64,000 bases of DNA from Phascolarctos cinereus (GCF_002099425.1 NW_018344068.1:1098001-1162000); one strand, 5' to 3'. Positions 41,940 through 53,184 are shown, numbered from the stretch's first letter. Made by a program: numbers and translations. Notes: a model not told the origin generated them from the sequence alone.

Positions 41940-42146
41940 CCCCCCCCCCTCCAGCCCCACTTACTCCCAGAGCCTGGCCCCAGCTCCAGCCAATTCCTCT
42001 GTGGCCGGGCCTTATCTTTCCAGCCCGCACCTGGTACTGAGGCCCAGGCACTGCCACGTGGCAGCAGGTCCTTGGTCCCCCCCTTTGTTATCTGCCCCCA
42101 CCCCCGTTCCCAGTGCACAGACACCAGCCAGCATTTGCTCCCAACA
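41940..42146 (+). promoter_or_regulatory. PDIA2 proximal promoter and leader
   Basis: Within 160 bp of the ATG are CCAAT (41990-41994), the palindrome GCCACGTGGC (42053-42062; an E-box CACGTG that also contains the CCACG half-site of ER-stress elements), and two TTATCT motifs at 42012-42017 and 42088-42093 that read AGATAA, the GATA-factor core, on the other strand. A canonical ER-stress element (CCAAT-N9-CCACG) is not present because the CCAAT lies too far from the CCACG. No TATA box was found. Motif evidence only. Confidence 0.4.
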
Positions 42147-45100
42147 ATGAGACTTCACTCATTCCTGCTGCTCTTTCTGCTTACTGCATGGGCCTGGGGC
42201 CTGGATGGGGAGGAGGGAGTGGAGGAGGAGGAGGAGGAGGAGGAGGCCAAAGCTCCTGAAGAGGCCAGCCCGGGACCCCCCTCTGATGAACTTCTGGAAG
42301 AGGACAACATCTTGGTCCTCACCCAACACAACTTTGCTCGGGCTCTCCGAGAACACCGCTACCTGCTGGTGGAGTTCTGTGAGTGCAGGGAATGGGGGAA
42401 GGGCTGCCCCCAGAAGACCCCCCCCACCCCCTACTCCCCAACACACTCTGAGATTGGGGGAGGGAATGAGGAGTTGAGGCTCAGGAAAAGAAGGGAGGTC
42501 CAAGGAGTCACTCGGCAGGCCTTGGGAAAGGTGGGGCTTCAGGCTGAGGGCATTAGATTGAGGTCTTGTGCAGTGCTCTGGTATGGTTCGCACCAGACCT
42601 TTGTCCTATCCAACTAGGAGATGCTGGACTTTCTAAGCCCTAAACTCAAGTCCCCAGCCTGCCACTGAATTCCTGAGAAACCTTGAATAAGTCACCCCAC
42701 CCTCCACTTCTGGGCTTCTCTTTCCTCCTCTGGAAAATGAGCCCCGTGGACTCTCTGATATCTAAGGTGTCCTCCAGCTCAGATGTTCATTCTATGGTTC
42801 TTTGATCTCTATGACCCTTTCTAGCTCTTGCCTTGCCCCACTTCTGCTCTGGGGAACAGATGGGAGCAGGGGAGGACGCCAGAGTCCCTGGGCCCAGCTG
42901 CACCTTTTCCCACTGCAGAGTTAACCATGAAAATGCTGGAGGACAGCACCACCTTTTTTCTCCTCTTCACTAGTCCTCACCCAACACAAAGGGACACCCT
43001 CTCCTTCCCCTCCAACCCAGTGAGTTTGGGCAGGGGTAGGAGAGTAAAGTCCAGCCTGGCCTCCTCACAGGGCTCCCTGGCTATTTCCTTTACATCCCTT
43101 TGTAGGTCAGGCTGGGAGACCCAGAAATCAAGAACAGAAAATTAATGGGGAAGCATTGAATCAATATAACAAAGAAATGTGAGCTCCTGGAGCCACATTC
43201 AGGCAGGAAGAGCATCTGACATACAAATACACATGAACACACACACAGATGGGCAAGGACACAGCATGAGCTGCATGTACACACATACACCTCTGCACAA
43301 TTCAAGGGCTGGCCTTCGTCTTCCAAGACACAGAAACCCAGCATCCTTCCAGCTCCTGGTGGGTCATCAAGAGATGCTTTCCACAGAAGGGGCCTGGCAT
43401 GGGAGAGGGTGCCCAGGGAGCACAACTCTGTATGAGGAATCCCAGAGCAACTGGGATACTCCCCAGGAAGCTCTTGGGGAGCCATCAGGGATAGAAGAGA
43501 AGGAAGGGTCCATTCAGGTGAAGGTCCACCCCCTCCCTGGGACCCCTCATTGTGGAGGAGATGGACAAGGATTTTCAAAAAGCCCAGGGTTCAAAGCCTG
43601 AATCAGCTGCTTTACTTGCCTATGTGACCTAATGCAAGGGACTACTCTCTCATTGGGCCTGTTTTTCTCATCTGTAAAACGCAGGCTTCAGACCAGAGTT
43701 TCACTGACAGCCCTTCTGACTCTAGTTTCTACTATCTGTTGAGTCAGATGACAGTGAGACACTTCAGTTAAACTCACAAAGGATGGCCAGCCCCTGCGAA
43801 TGATAGGATACCAAGGCAGGCTTCCAGGAGAGGATTCTTGGCCATGAATGGACAATTCAGGTGTTGACCAGAATTTGGTGGCTGGGCTGAATAACCCCAC
43901 TAAAGACAAAGGAGCCAAAGAAAGTTTCTGAGTGAGAGACAAGACAAAAATAGTGGATGCAGGAAGGCTGGGGAGTTGGAAGTGGGGCCCTACTCACTGA
44001 GCTCTCCACCCACTACCCAGATGCTCCCTGGTGTAAGCACTGCAAGGCTCTGGCCCCTGAGTATGCAAAGGCAGCATCCTTGTTGAAGAATGAATCCTCA
44101 GAGCTGAAGCTGGCCAAAGTGGATGGCCCTGCGGAAATGAAACTGGTGGTAGAGTTTGGGGTGACGGGGTACCCTGTCTTCAAGTTCTTCCAGGACGGGA
44201 ACAGATCCCAGCCCGTGGAGTTTACAGGTGGGGAAGGGGCCTAGGGTGGCAGGGTGGGACTTTTGTGGGGGCAAGATAAGTTTCTCAAATGGGAATGTTA
44301 ACAGGGAGCAGTGAACAATTTAACCAAGATCCAGGCAGCGTGGAGCAGTAAGAGGAGCCACCAAGTGAGAGTCAGAAGGCCTGGGTTTTACCCCTGGCTT
44401 CATCATGACGTTGTGTGGCCTTGGAACAGAGTTGATCTAGAATCTCAGAGGTTTTTAACCTGGGCGCTGTGAACCTGTTTTCAAAAATGTTCTGGTAACT
44501 GCATTTCAATATAATTGCCTTCTTGGTAATCTCAAGTATTTTATTTTATACATTTTAAAAATATTATTTTTGAGGGGCAGCTAGATGGCGCAGTGGATAG
44601 AGCACTGGCCCTGGAGTCAGGAGGACCTGAGTTCAAATGTGACCTCAGACACATAACACTTACTAGCTGTGTGACCCTGGGCAAGTCATTTAACCCCAAT
44701 TGCCTCACCCTTCTCCCCCAAAATAAAAAAAATATTATTTTGAGAAGTGGTCCAGGGGTTTCACCAGACTGCCCAAGGGGGCTATGACATGAAAAAGGTT
44801 AACAACCCCTGAACTAGATGACCTCTCAGGGCCCTTCTGAAGGCGCTAACATTCTAGGACTTGTCCCGAACCATCCTTTCAAAAAAGTCCATATGGGAGC
44901 CAGAAAAACCGGAAGTCCTGACTCATTCTGGCCCTGTTGATTCTTGCCTGGTAACCTTGAACCATTCCCAGAAGTGAGACCCAGGTGGTAGTGGGGGAGG
45001 AGGGAGGAGGGAGGGAACTCGGGGTTATTTCTCTTTCTGGTGTCCCTGGCTTTATTCCAAGGGCCAAGGGGAAGCTGGGGCCCTGACCCCAAAGGGGAGG

Positions 45101-48100
45101 AGATAGGATCAAATTTCCCTTGCTATTCCTGAAGATGTGACAGATGTGTAGGCTGGAAAATAGTCTAATCAGGTGGATTTAGCACTGATTGAATGTCTGC
45201 ATCAAAAACACTAATAGCTCCAGGTCAGTTTGAAAGGAGGTCTGTAGTGGAGTGCTCTTGGGATCTCTCTTTGGACCTATTTAATTTAATATTAAATGAA
45301 ATATTTGGACCTATTTAATTTTTTTAAACATTGGTGTTGATAAAGGCATAGATGATAAAGACAAAAGGCATCAATGAAATATACACACAAAAATAAAGCT
45401 GCACATGGCATACTAATTAAATTTCCAGATGGTATAAAGCTGAGAGAGTTAGTTCTTGCTAGGCTAGAACACTGGGTCAAATCTGAAAAGATGAAATCTA
45501 ATAAAGATAAATGTAGAATCTAATGCTTGGGTTCAAAAAATCAACTTCAAGAGTATAATAAGGTGAGGGAGAAGGGAAATCTGGGTGCATAAGTTTCTTT
45601 GAAAAATATCTGGGATTTTGGTGGACTGCAACCTCTATCTGAGACAACTGTAACATGGTGGGCGAAAAAGACAAGCTGAGTGCACTATTAGCTGGCATTC
45701 GTAGAGGTACACCATCCAGCACTAAGGGGGTGATGGTACCACTGTCCTTTGCCCTGGGCAGATTGCATCTGGAGAATTGTGTTTGGTCCTGGGCACGTTT
45801 CAGGGAGGATGCTGGAAACCTGGAGAAAGGCCAGAGAAAAATGATCAGGTTGGGGAAGGAAGTGCCTTGAGATTAAGTCATATGAGAGTCAATTGGAGAA
45901 AAATGGGAATGTTTAGTCTGGAGAAGAAAAGACTACTTGCAAGGGATGGGGGGAAATGACATGATAAATGTCTTCAAGTATTTGGAGGAAGCTTATGTGG
46001 AAGAGGAAATGTGGGAGGGAATATGACAAGGGAAGAGGGAAGAGCTTAAATGGAAGTCTGCAGCCAGAAGGAGGAGAGTTGGGGGGAAACTGTAGAAAAA
46101 CAAATTTAGGCTTGATGTCGGGAATACTTTCCTAAGAATTAGAGATACCCCAAAGTAGAATGGCCCATTTGGGGAAGTGGTGGGCTCCCCTCATTTGAGG
46201 TCTTCAAACAAAGTTGGGAGAATGGTTTACCAGGTATGTTGGACTGGGCCTTCTAATTCAGGAATGGGTTGGATTAGATAGCCCTAAGGTCTCTTCTAAC
46301 TCTGGGATTTGGCATTTGGGGTTGCACTGCAGGCCCCCAGGAGGCTGAGAGCATTGTTCGTTGGCTAAAGCGACGCTTGGGTCCTGCTGCCACTCAGCTG
46401 GAGACTGAGGCTGAAGCCAGACAACTCATTGATTCACAGGACCTTGTTGTCATTGGATTCTTCAAGGTGAGCTTGGAGATTGAGTATGGGTCTTACAATC
46501 ACCCCCTTCTCCATCCCTGGGGACTCAATTTTCTCACCCGTAAAATGAAGGCATTCCAACCAGATGATTTCCAAGGGCCCTACCAACTCTGACATTGTAT
46601 AATCTATGGTTCCTTGCAGTTCTGACATTCCATAGTCTGTGAACTATGGAAGAACTAAGGTATGTGGGAGGTGTTGGGAAGAGGGCTGTGTTGCCCCTGG
46701 ATTCATATCTAAGCATGGATGCAGGACCTCCAGGATGAAGATATGGCTGTGTTTTTGGCCATTGCAAAGGATGCTGTTGATATGACCTTTGGCTTCACTG
46801 ACCGACCAGAGCTCTTCCAGAAATATGGCGTGAGTCAGGACACGGTGGTCCTCTTCAAGAAGGTAAATAAGGAAAGGCAAGAGGAGAGGATAGGTTAGGG
46901 AGGGGACTTCAAATGCCAGTGGGAGATTGGAGGCTGAGACTCATCCTTTGACCTCAGGCCACCCTGGTCCTGATCTCTCTCTTTCCCCTGTTCCTTTCTG
47001 GCCCTGGCGTGGCTGTTCCAGTTTGATGAGGGGCGAGCAGATTATCCAGTGGATGAGGAGCTAGGATTGACCCAAGCAGATCTCTCCCACTTCCTTGTTG
47101 TACATAGCATGCACCTGGTCATGGAATTCAACAGACAGGTAATGCTCCAGGCCATGTCCCTAACTCTTCTGATCATAAGAGCCAAGGGGGACAGTGAGCA
47201 TCAGAAGTGATTTTTTTTGTGTGTGAAGCGATAGAGGTTAAGTGACTTGCCCAGAGTCATGCAGCTAGTAAGTGTTAAGTGTCTGAAGCTGGATTTGAAC
47301 TCAGGTCCTCCTGACTCCATGCCAGAGCTCTATTCACTAAGCCACCCAGTTGCCCCGAAGAAGTGATTTTGTCAACAGAATCCCTCACACCCAAACTAAT
47401 TGGATAAAAAAGGGGTATATCCATCCATCCATCCATCCATCCATCCATCCATCCATCCATCCATTCTTTTGTTTATTAATTCAGCAAGCATTTATTAAGT
47501 GTTTATTACATGCTATGCATTGGGCTGGGAGCTTGGGCTACAAAGCCAAAGAAATCCTTGATCACAAGGAGCTTAAATTATGTTGAGGGGTGGGAGGGAG
47601 GTCAGAAATAAAACGTACACAAATAAGCATTGTGTGGGAGACACTTAAGGAGATATACTTGGGAGATTTATTATAGGGTGAGATGCTGTGGGTGAGGTAG
47701 AGATATGGGGGAGAGGAAACATTGGAGAGGGAGCAACTGAAGGTAAATCAGGGAGGGATGTCGATGGGGACCCTTGGCTCTGGCTCATTCTTCCCTCTCT
47801 CCCAAAGACATCCTCCAAGATCTTTGGGGCCAGGATCCTCAACCACCTTGTGCTCTTCATCAACCAGACACTTACCCCACACAAGGAGCTTCTGACGGGT
47901 TTCCAGGAGGCTGCCCCTCCTTTCAGAGGAGAAGTATGTCGGGGAGGAAGGGATGAGGGAGATGTGGGCTGACAGGGCTGGCCTTTCCCAGTTCTCAGTG
48001 ACTGGTGGCCTGGCCTGATCTGTCCCCCAGGTCTTGTTTGTTGTGGTAGATGTGGCTGGAGAGAATGACCATGTGCTACAGTACTTTGGCATGAATGCCA

Positions 48101-50938
48101 CAGAAGCCCCAACTCTGCGCTTTATCAATATTGATACCACCAAGAAGTATTTGCCCACCACTGAGGAGATCACGGCTGCCTCTGTCACCACCTTCTGCCA
48201 AGACGTCCTTAGTGGCAAAGTCAAGGTCAGCCCCTCACAAATCTCCTTATCAGGTTTTTCTTTGTTCCTCCTACACTTTGAGAAAACCATGTGGAGGAGG
48301 GACCCCCGGGTACTCTGCTCTAGCTCTCAGCCTATTAGTGTTCCTGTTTCACAAATGGGAGCATACCAGGTCCCCATCTCAAAGTGTTATCATCAGGAGG
48401 GCTGGGTAGAAGTCAGAGTATCCTTAATCCCAGGGCTACCAGCCCACAGCTTTTACAGGCCCAGATGCCCCATACAAAACCCTGGGCATTAAATACAGGA
48501 GTCAGGTAGATTCCCATTCCCTGTGACTCTGTTTCTGTCCTCAGGAGGGTAGAGATGGGGCCAGAGCCAGTCCAGACATCTTTTCCCTTCCCCAGTACAT
48601 ACAGACAGCTGCTTTCCTGTCCCTTCCCAACAGCCCCAACTCCGGAGTCAGGCGATCCCACCAGACTGGGACCAGAAACCTGTCAAGGTTCTTGTAGGGA
48701 AGAACTTTGAACAAGTAGCCTTTGATGAGTCAAAGAACGTGTTTGTGAAGTTCTGTGAGTATCACTGAGGGACGGGGAAGCTCCAGCAGCTTCATTTCCT
48801 GGCCTCAGAGTCTCCCCTAGGAGACCTCAATAGTATGCCTTCCCTCTAGGGCTCTGGGAGCCTGGTCGTAGGGTCCTCCATCAGGGGTAAGGGCATCAGA
48901 CTTGTGGGGGGCAATGTCTTCGGTGGTAAGGACTCTCTACACTTGTCTACCTTCCTGCCTCAGATGCGCCATGGTGTACACACTGTAAGGAGATGGCCCA
49001 GACCTGGGAGGACCTAGCAGAGAAATACAAGGACCATGAGGACATCATCATTGCTGAACTTGACTCCACAGCCAATGAGCTGGAGGCCTTTACCGTCCGG
49101 GGCTTCCCCACCCTTAAATATTTCCCAGCTGGGCCAGGCCGTAAGGTGAGACTCCAGGGACAGCCAGGGGTTGGCATACTGCTGTTTCCTGGTACACAAT
49201 AGGTGCTTAATAAATGCTCAGTTGATTAAGCTGTGGCTGGGGAGGCTAGAGTGAAATCAATCCTTTCATACATCAACTGTCCCATCCTGCCCATTGAGAA
49301 GAGCCCCAGTGAGCTGGATTATCTAGCAGCTCCCTTCAGTAGCCCTCTCGACTCCCCTCTCGACAAAAGGCCATGGTGAAAAGCACCTGAGACTTGGAGT
49401 CAGGAGATCTGAGCTTGATGTAGGAACATGGTTAGTCACTTTACTGCTTATCTGTAAAATGGCACACTACTCTGAGAGCTGAACATATGCATATGCCTAA
49501 CTCCACAGGGTGTGCTCCAATCCCTCCTCCCCCCACCCAATAACACCTGCCCCAGGAAAACACTTTATGAGCCTTAAATTACTATATTATTGCGACTGGT
49601 TGAAAGTGGGTCCAGCTGCCTGTGTGTCTAGAGACATAATTAGGGTTCTTTTACTTGGAGCACAATCAAGTTGGGGTCCTGGGATGGTGGCAGAGGAGGG
49701 AAGGATAGACTTAACTGGGGGGCAAGTCTCTCAGAGGATCTGTTCTCTCCTCGCCCTGGGGCAGGGGTAATGTGTGGGAGAAGGCAAGCTCTTCTGCTCT
49801 GGGTGGAGAGGGAGTGGTTTGGGGGATTGCGCTCAGCTCGGCAGGTCTCCCCCTCAGACCTCTAACTCATTTTCTCTGGCAGGTGATTGAGTATAAAAGT
49901 GCCAGGGACTTGGAGACCTTCTCCAAATTCTTAGACAATGGTGGTGTCCTGCCAGAGCCGGAGAAATCTGAGGTCCCCATCCCGGTGGGTATTCCTTCCT
50001 AATATCCCCTTCCCTTTCTTCTTCTTTCCTCTCCCCAAGATGCCTGGCATCTGCTCTGTTGGGGTCAGGGGACTCAGGCAAAGAACAATGACCTTAGTCA
50101 AGTCATTTCCTCTATTTGGTATTGTAAAATAAGAAGGTTGAACTAGATGATCTCAAACCTTAGGTATTCTATGCTCTGGAGGTGGGGTGACACAGAAAAA
50201 GGGTAAAACCCTTAGGAATAGGACCTTGGAGACTGTACCCCAATGGAAAGAACACTGGATTTTGAGTCAGCATGTTTGGGTACAAATCTCAGCTCTGCAA
50301 TTTATTACCTATGTGTCTTTGTGTCTTCCCTTCTTTGGGGCTCAATTTCCTCATCTATAGAATTGGGAAGGGGAGTGGGAAGGGAAAGACCAGATGATCT
50401 ATCTCTAATGTCTCTTCCAGTCTCAGCTAAATTCCTACATTCTGCAAGGAGCCTTTCCCAGTCTTCCTTAATCTCAGTCTTCCCTCCGCCGAGATTACCT
50501 CCAATATACATGCCATATGTATCTTTATTTTTATACTATATATCTTTTTATTTTATTCTATATTCTTCTTTATGTAAATTCTATATCTACCTTATATATC
50601 ATTATATATTTATATGATATATCTTCTTTATTTTATTCTATATTATATTCATATTATTCTTTATATATTCTATATCTATTTTATAGATCATCATATATAT
50701 CTTCTTTGTACATAGTTGTCTGAATGTTGTTTCATTCATTAGATTGTGAGCTCCTGGAGAGCTGGGGTGGCTTTTTGTTGATTTGTTTTTTGGCCTATTT
50801 AATCACTAAAATTTAGCACAGTGCCTGACGCATAGTAGGTGCTATTAAATTAATAAATACTGGTTGACTGACTGACACTTTTTTTCTTCCCAGGAGGCTG
50901 GAGCCAATAACAGCAAAGAGCACAAAGATGAATTGTAG
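42147..50938 (+). CDS. PDIA2: PDIA2, protein disulfide-isomerase A2 (pancreatic PDI)
   Basis: ER-lumen thiol-disulfide oxidoreductase and chaperone. Eleven coding exons: 42147-42378, 44021-44227, 46333-46466, 46725-46862, 47022-47138, 47808-47933, 48031-48225, 48634-48754, 48964-49145, 49883-49984 and 50894-50938. All borders are GT/AG and phases fit; the total is 532 codons plus stop (human 525). Order: signal peptide (about 1-18, [18 protein letters not shown]), acidic Glu run, a domain with WCKHC (Cys82/Cys85), b and b' domains (DPAS-free, e.g. [32 protein letters not shown]), a' domain with [12 protein letters not shown] (Cys428/Cys431) and C-terminal KDEL (human KEEL). Human PDIA2 has CGHC at the first site, so the Lys is unusual. 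Asn-glycosylation sequons include NRS, NQT and NAT. The start gives a clean signal peptide. PDIA2 rather than PDI/P4HB is supported by CTHC in a', the exon layout and ARHGDIG/AXIN1 neighbours. Confidence 0.96.
42600..42830 (+). mobile_element. MIR-type SINE in PDIA2 intron 1
   Basis: Forward: CTTGAATAAGTCACCCCACC, CTCCTCTGGAAAATGAGCCC and CTCCAGCTCAGATGTTCATT. Confidence 0.6.
43580..43745 (+). mobile_element. MIR-type SINE remnant in PDIA2 intron 1
   Basis: CTTGCCTATGTGACCTAATG, TTCTCATCTGTAAAACGCAG and CCCTTCTGACTCTAGTTTCT. Confidence 0.5.
44446..44811. mobile_element. hAT-type element carrying a nested SINE
   Basis: Left end CAGAGGTTTTTAACCTGGGC and right end AAAAAGGTTAACAACCCCTG are imperfect inverted repeats with the hAT CAG...CTG termini. 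The interior wording (ACTGCATTTCAATATAATTG, TCACCAGACTGCCCAAGGGG) matches 36236-36465. A WSINE1-like SINE sits inside at 44574-44731. It lies in PDIA2 intron 2. Confidence 0.75.
44574..44731 (+). mobile_element. WSINE1-like SINE with target duplication
   Basis: GGGGCAGCTAGATGGCGCAG, GAGTTCAAATGTGACCTCAG and TGTGTGACCCTGGGCAAGTC with an A-rich tail. AATATTATTTTTGAG before it and AATATTATTTTGAG after it are a near-perfect target duplication. Confidence 0.92.
45160..46320 (+). mobile_element. CR1/L3-clade LINE, ORF2 C-terminal region
   Basis: About 1.15 kb in PDIA2 intron 2. Scattered frames keep the CR1 reverse-transcriptase tail pattern: [17 protein letters not shown] (family form ALVRPHLEYCVQFW), [10 protein letters not shown], then at the DNA level GGAATACTTTCCTAAGAATT, GGGCTCCCCTCATTTGAGGT, CTTCAAACAAAGTTGG and GGTTGGATTAGATAGCCCTA. 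The copy is broken in many places. It ends just before PDIA2 exon 3 (46333). Confidence 0.75.
47211..47357 (-). mobile_element. WSINE1-like SINE
   Basis: Reverse: TTTTTTTGTGTGTGAAGCG, TTAAGTGACTTGCCCAGAGT, GGATTTGAACTCAGGTCCTC and CTAAGCCACCCAGTTGCCCC. In PDIA2 intron 5. Confidence 0.9.
47419..47464 (+). repeat. (ATCC)n microsatellite
   Basis: About eleven uninterrupted tetranucleotide units (CCATCCATCC). Confidence 0.95.
47470..47690 (-). mobile_element. L2/L3 LINE 3' region
   Basis: CAGCAAGCATTTATTAAGTG, ACATGCTATGCATTGGGCTG and TGATCACAAGGAGCTTAAAT, reverse of the L2/L3 terminus. Confidence 0.7.
50240..50445 (+). mobile_element. MIR-type SINE in PDIA2 intron 10
   Basis: CACTGGATTTTGAGTCAGCA, CTCAATTTCCTCATCTATAG and CAGATGATCTATCTCTAATG. 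Confidence 0.7.
50446..50878 (+). mobile_element. L3 LINE 3' end with an A+T-rich microsatellite
   Basis: AAGGAGCCTTTCCCAGTCTT starts the element; TTTGTACATAGTTGTCTGAA, AGATTGTGAGCTCCTGGAGA, TTTAGCACAGTGCCTGACGC and TAATAAATACTGGTTGACTG end it. The middle (50515-50705) has expanded into TATATTCTTTATTTTATTCT-like repeats. It ends about 15 bp before the last PDIA2 exon. Confidence 0.82.
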
Positions 50939-51030
50939 TTGGCCTCTTCCCTATCCTCAGCCACTCATCCCAGAGGTCCTGGAGAATTCAGAACTTTTAA
51001 ATTAAATCACCTTGGCCCTTGACTTCATTC
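50939..51030 (+). terminator. PDIA2 3' UTR and poly(A) signal
   Basis: ATTAAA at 51001-51006, 63 bp after the stop codon, is followed by a GT/T-rich stretch (CTTGACTTCATTCTGCTTTT). The 3' UTR would be only about 85 bp. Confidence 0.65.
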
Positions 51031-51307
51031 TGCTTTTCCCTCTCCTCATTCTCTCAGGCACCTAACATCTCTTCATTTATCCTGTTCCCTTCCCCACTTC
51101 TTGGTGTCTTGGGTAGGGTTCTTGGGGGGAGAAGCAGGCGGAGATGTGAGTAATGGGGGAGAAGTCTGATCGAGTGGAGAACAGATAATACCAAGATAAT
51201 TTGAAGCCTTCCATAATGAAGGGCTTCCATAATAAAAGTTTTGAGCCCAAGATTATCCCTGATGCTTGTGGGGAGGGGGGAGAGAAAGGAAAGGAGAGGT
51301 CCTTATT

Positions 51308-51477
51308 TTTTTTTTTAATTTATTGTTTTTTTTTAATTTTTAGGCAATTGGGGTTAAGTGACTTGCCCAGGGTCACACAGCTAGTAAGTGTTAAGTGTTT
51401 GGCCTGAGGCTGGATTTGAACTCAGGTCCTCCTGACTTCAGGGCTAGTGCTCCACCCACACCACCTAGCTGCCCCAA
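51308..51477 (-). mobile_element. WSINE1-like SINE with target duplication
   Basis: Reverse, with a T-rich head, GGGGTTAAGTGACTTGCCCA, GGTCACACAGCTAGTAAGTG, GAACTCAGGTCCTCCTGACT and CACCTAGCTGCCCC. AAGGAGAGGTCCTTA before and AAGGAGAGGCCTATC after look like a partly decayed duplication. Confidence 0.92.
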
Positions 51478-51479
51478 GG

Positions 51480-52285
51480 AGAGGCCTATCAGTGGAGGCT
51501 AGTTCAGGTATTGTCGGGACAACCCTGGTCCAGTTCCCTCAGGCTTGTTTTTTTCTCTGCTTTGTAGTCCCTCTGTCAAGGGACACACCTTCATCCATGG
51601 GAGCTGGAGACCTGGAGGTGGAGAATTTAGACATTAGCTGAGTCTATCTTGACTCCCTTTCTGATCTACACAGACCCTTCCCCTTTAGTTGGGAGGGCTT
51701 TGTGCAGCTGAGTTCTGGCAGGATTGTAAAGGATCTTTTCCCATGAGGTGGGGTTGTGAGGAGACACTCCTACTGTTTTATTTATGGGAGGAGATGTGTT
51801 ATAAAGGATGCTGCCTTGGGCCTTAGGCCTCACTGATCTGTAACAACTTCCGGGGGAACCAGGTTCTCCATTTTGAACCGATATGAAGGCTTTCTTCAGT
51901 TTCCTGGATTTAACTTTTTACTACTTCCTAAAATTACTCCATTCCCTTTGTAACCAGATTCCCTAGTCTGGCATTCACTTCTTCCCCTTCTATGTCTCAC
52001 CTCTACACGCTTGAATGTTTTCTAGGCCTTACTTACAGGGGAAAAGAGAATATACAATTCAGAAATAATATCCCAGGGTAAAAAAATTAGAAGTGCTCAT
52101 TTCAGACTAGATTGTTTTTAATTTCAAAGCTATTTCTAACTGAGATAAGGTCCCAGGAGCAAGCTTGGCCAGTTCTGATTCCCTCTAGGCCAGAATTCTG
52201 CTTAAAGGTTCAGTTCCAAAACACCCTGGCCCTGGTGTTCATATTCATATGTATATGCTTGTATATTAATATATAAATGACTATT
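51480..52285. other. Intergenic between PDIA2 and AXIN1, nothing recognised
   Basis: No exon, promoter or repeat family is evident. The frame 51447-51641 lies partly in the SINE. Confidence 0.5.
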
Positions 52286-52289
52286 AAGA

Positions 52290-52530
52290 AGTTTTGAGAG
52301 ACAGGGCACAAAAGGTGGTGTAGGAAATCAGCAAAGGCTTCATGTAGCGGTGGCATTCAAACCTAGTTTTGAAGGAAACTAAGAATTATAAGGGGTGGTG
52401 AGGAGGTAGAGCATTTGAGGCATGGAGGACAGCCAGGCATGGAAATGGGAACCGGTGTGGAAATAGCAAGCAAGACAGTTTGGCCAGAGGATTATAAAGT
52501 GCTATAGAGGGGAGAATTATGTAACATTTG
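52290..52530 (-). mobile_element. CR1/L3-clade LINE fragment
   Basis: AAATCAGCAAAGGCTTCATG, CAAACCTAGTTTTGAAGGAA, GAGCATTTGAGGCATGGAGG and ACAGCCAGGCATGGAAATG follow the reverse L3 order seen at 18190 and 23500. Confidence 0.65.
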
Positions 52531-53104
52531 AAACGTCAGGTTTTTGGTGCACAACTAATACAATACTGCAAAGATTTAAGTGCGGATACTTATTTAGTAA
52601 GGTAGCCTGGCTAAGTGGATAATTTCTATCCCTACCTCTGACATTAGCTGTATGGCTTTGAACAAGTCACTTAACCTTAGCCTCAGGAAACTCTAAAATT
52701 CATAGAAGGCACACAAAGGCAAAGAAAGATTGCAAACGACTCTGCCTCTCTGATTGATAAAATCACAGATCCTTGTCATATATTGATGATTCCCTCTATT
52801 GATTGCAATCCCTTCGAGTTGAGAGGGATGACTATGGCTGAAAAAATTAGTCACTGACCCTGTAATGAGCTTCTCCAAATTTACCAGGCTGGACAGGAAC
52901 ACAGTGACGCTAAGCCTGTGCTTAATGGCTTTTCTACAGTGGTAGTGTTTGTCAGTTTATATTTCATTGGCATAGCCTTTCAAGAATGTAGGAATATTTC
53001 CACTATGTGATCAACAGTCCCCTCCCTCTGACTAAAGAGAGAGTATAGAAATCAAAATTACCCCCAACATTCCAAAAAATCACAACCATCCAATGTGACA
53101 TCTC

Positions 53105-53184
53105 TGTCTCTTCCAGACTCAGCTAAATTCCTACATTCTGCAAGGAGCCTTTCCCAGTCTTTCTTAATCTCAGTCTTCCCTCCG
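53105..53184 (+). repeat. 80-bp segment nearly identical to 50409-50488
   Basis: Both segments start TGTCTCTTCCAG, then share CTCAGCTAAATTCCTACATT, CTGCAAGGAGCCTTTCCCAG and TAATCTCAGTCTTCCCTCCG, with two differences over 80 bases by eye. The sequence is L3-like, but this identity is higher than among other L3 pieces here. Confidence 0.7.

Noticed and set aside
41990-42060. Canonical ER-stress response element in the PDIA2 promoter
   Set aside because: CCAAT is present but nine bases later reads GCCGG, not CCACG; the CCACG further on is at the wrong distance.
42379-42617. Continuation of PDIA2 exon 1 frame past the donor
   Set aside because: The donor TTCT|GTGAGT joins exactly to ATGCTCCCTGG at 44021 and restores the FYAPWC motif; the extension has no PDI similarity.
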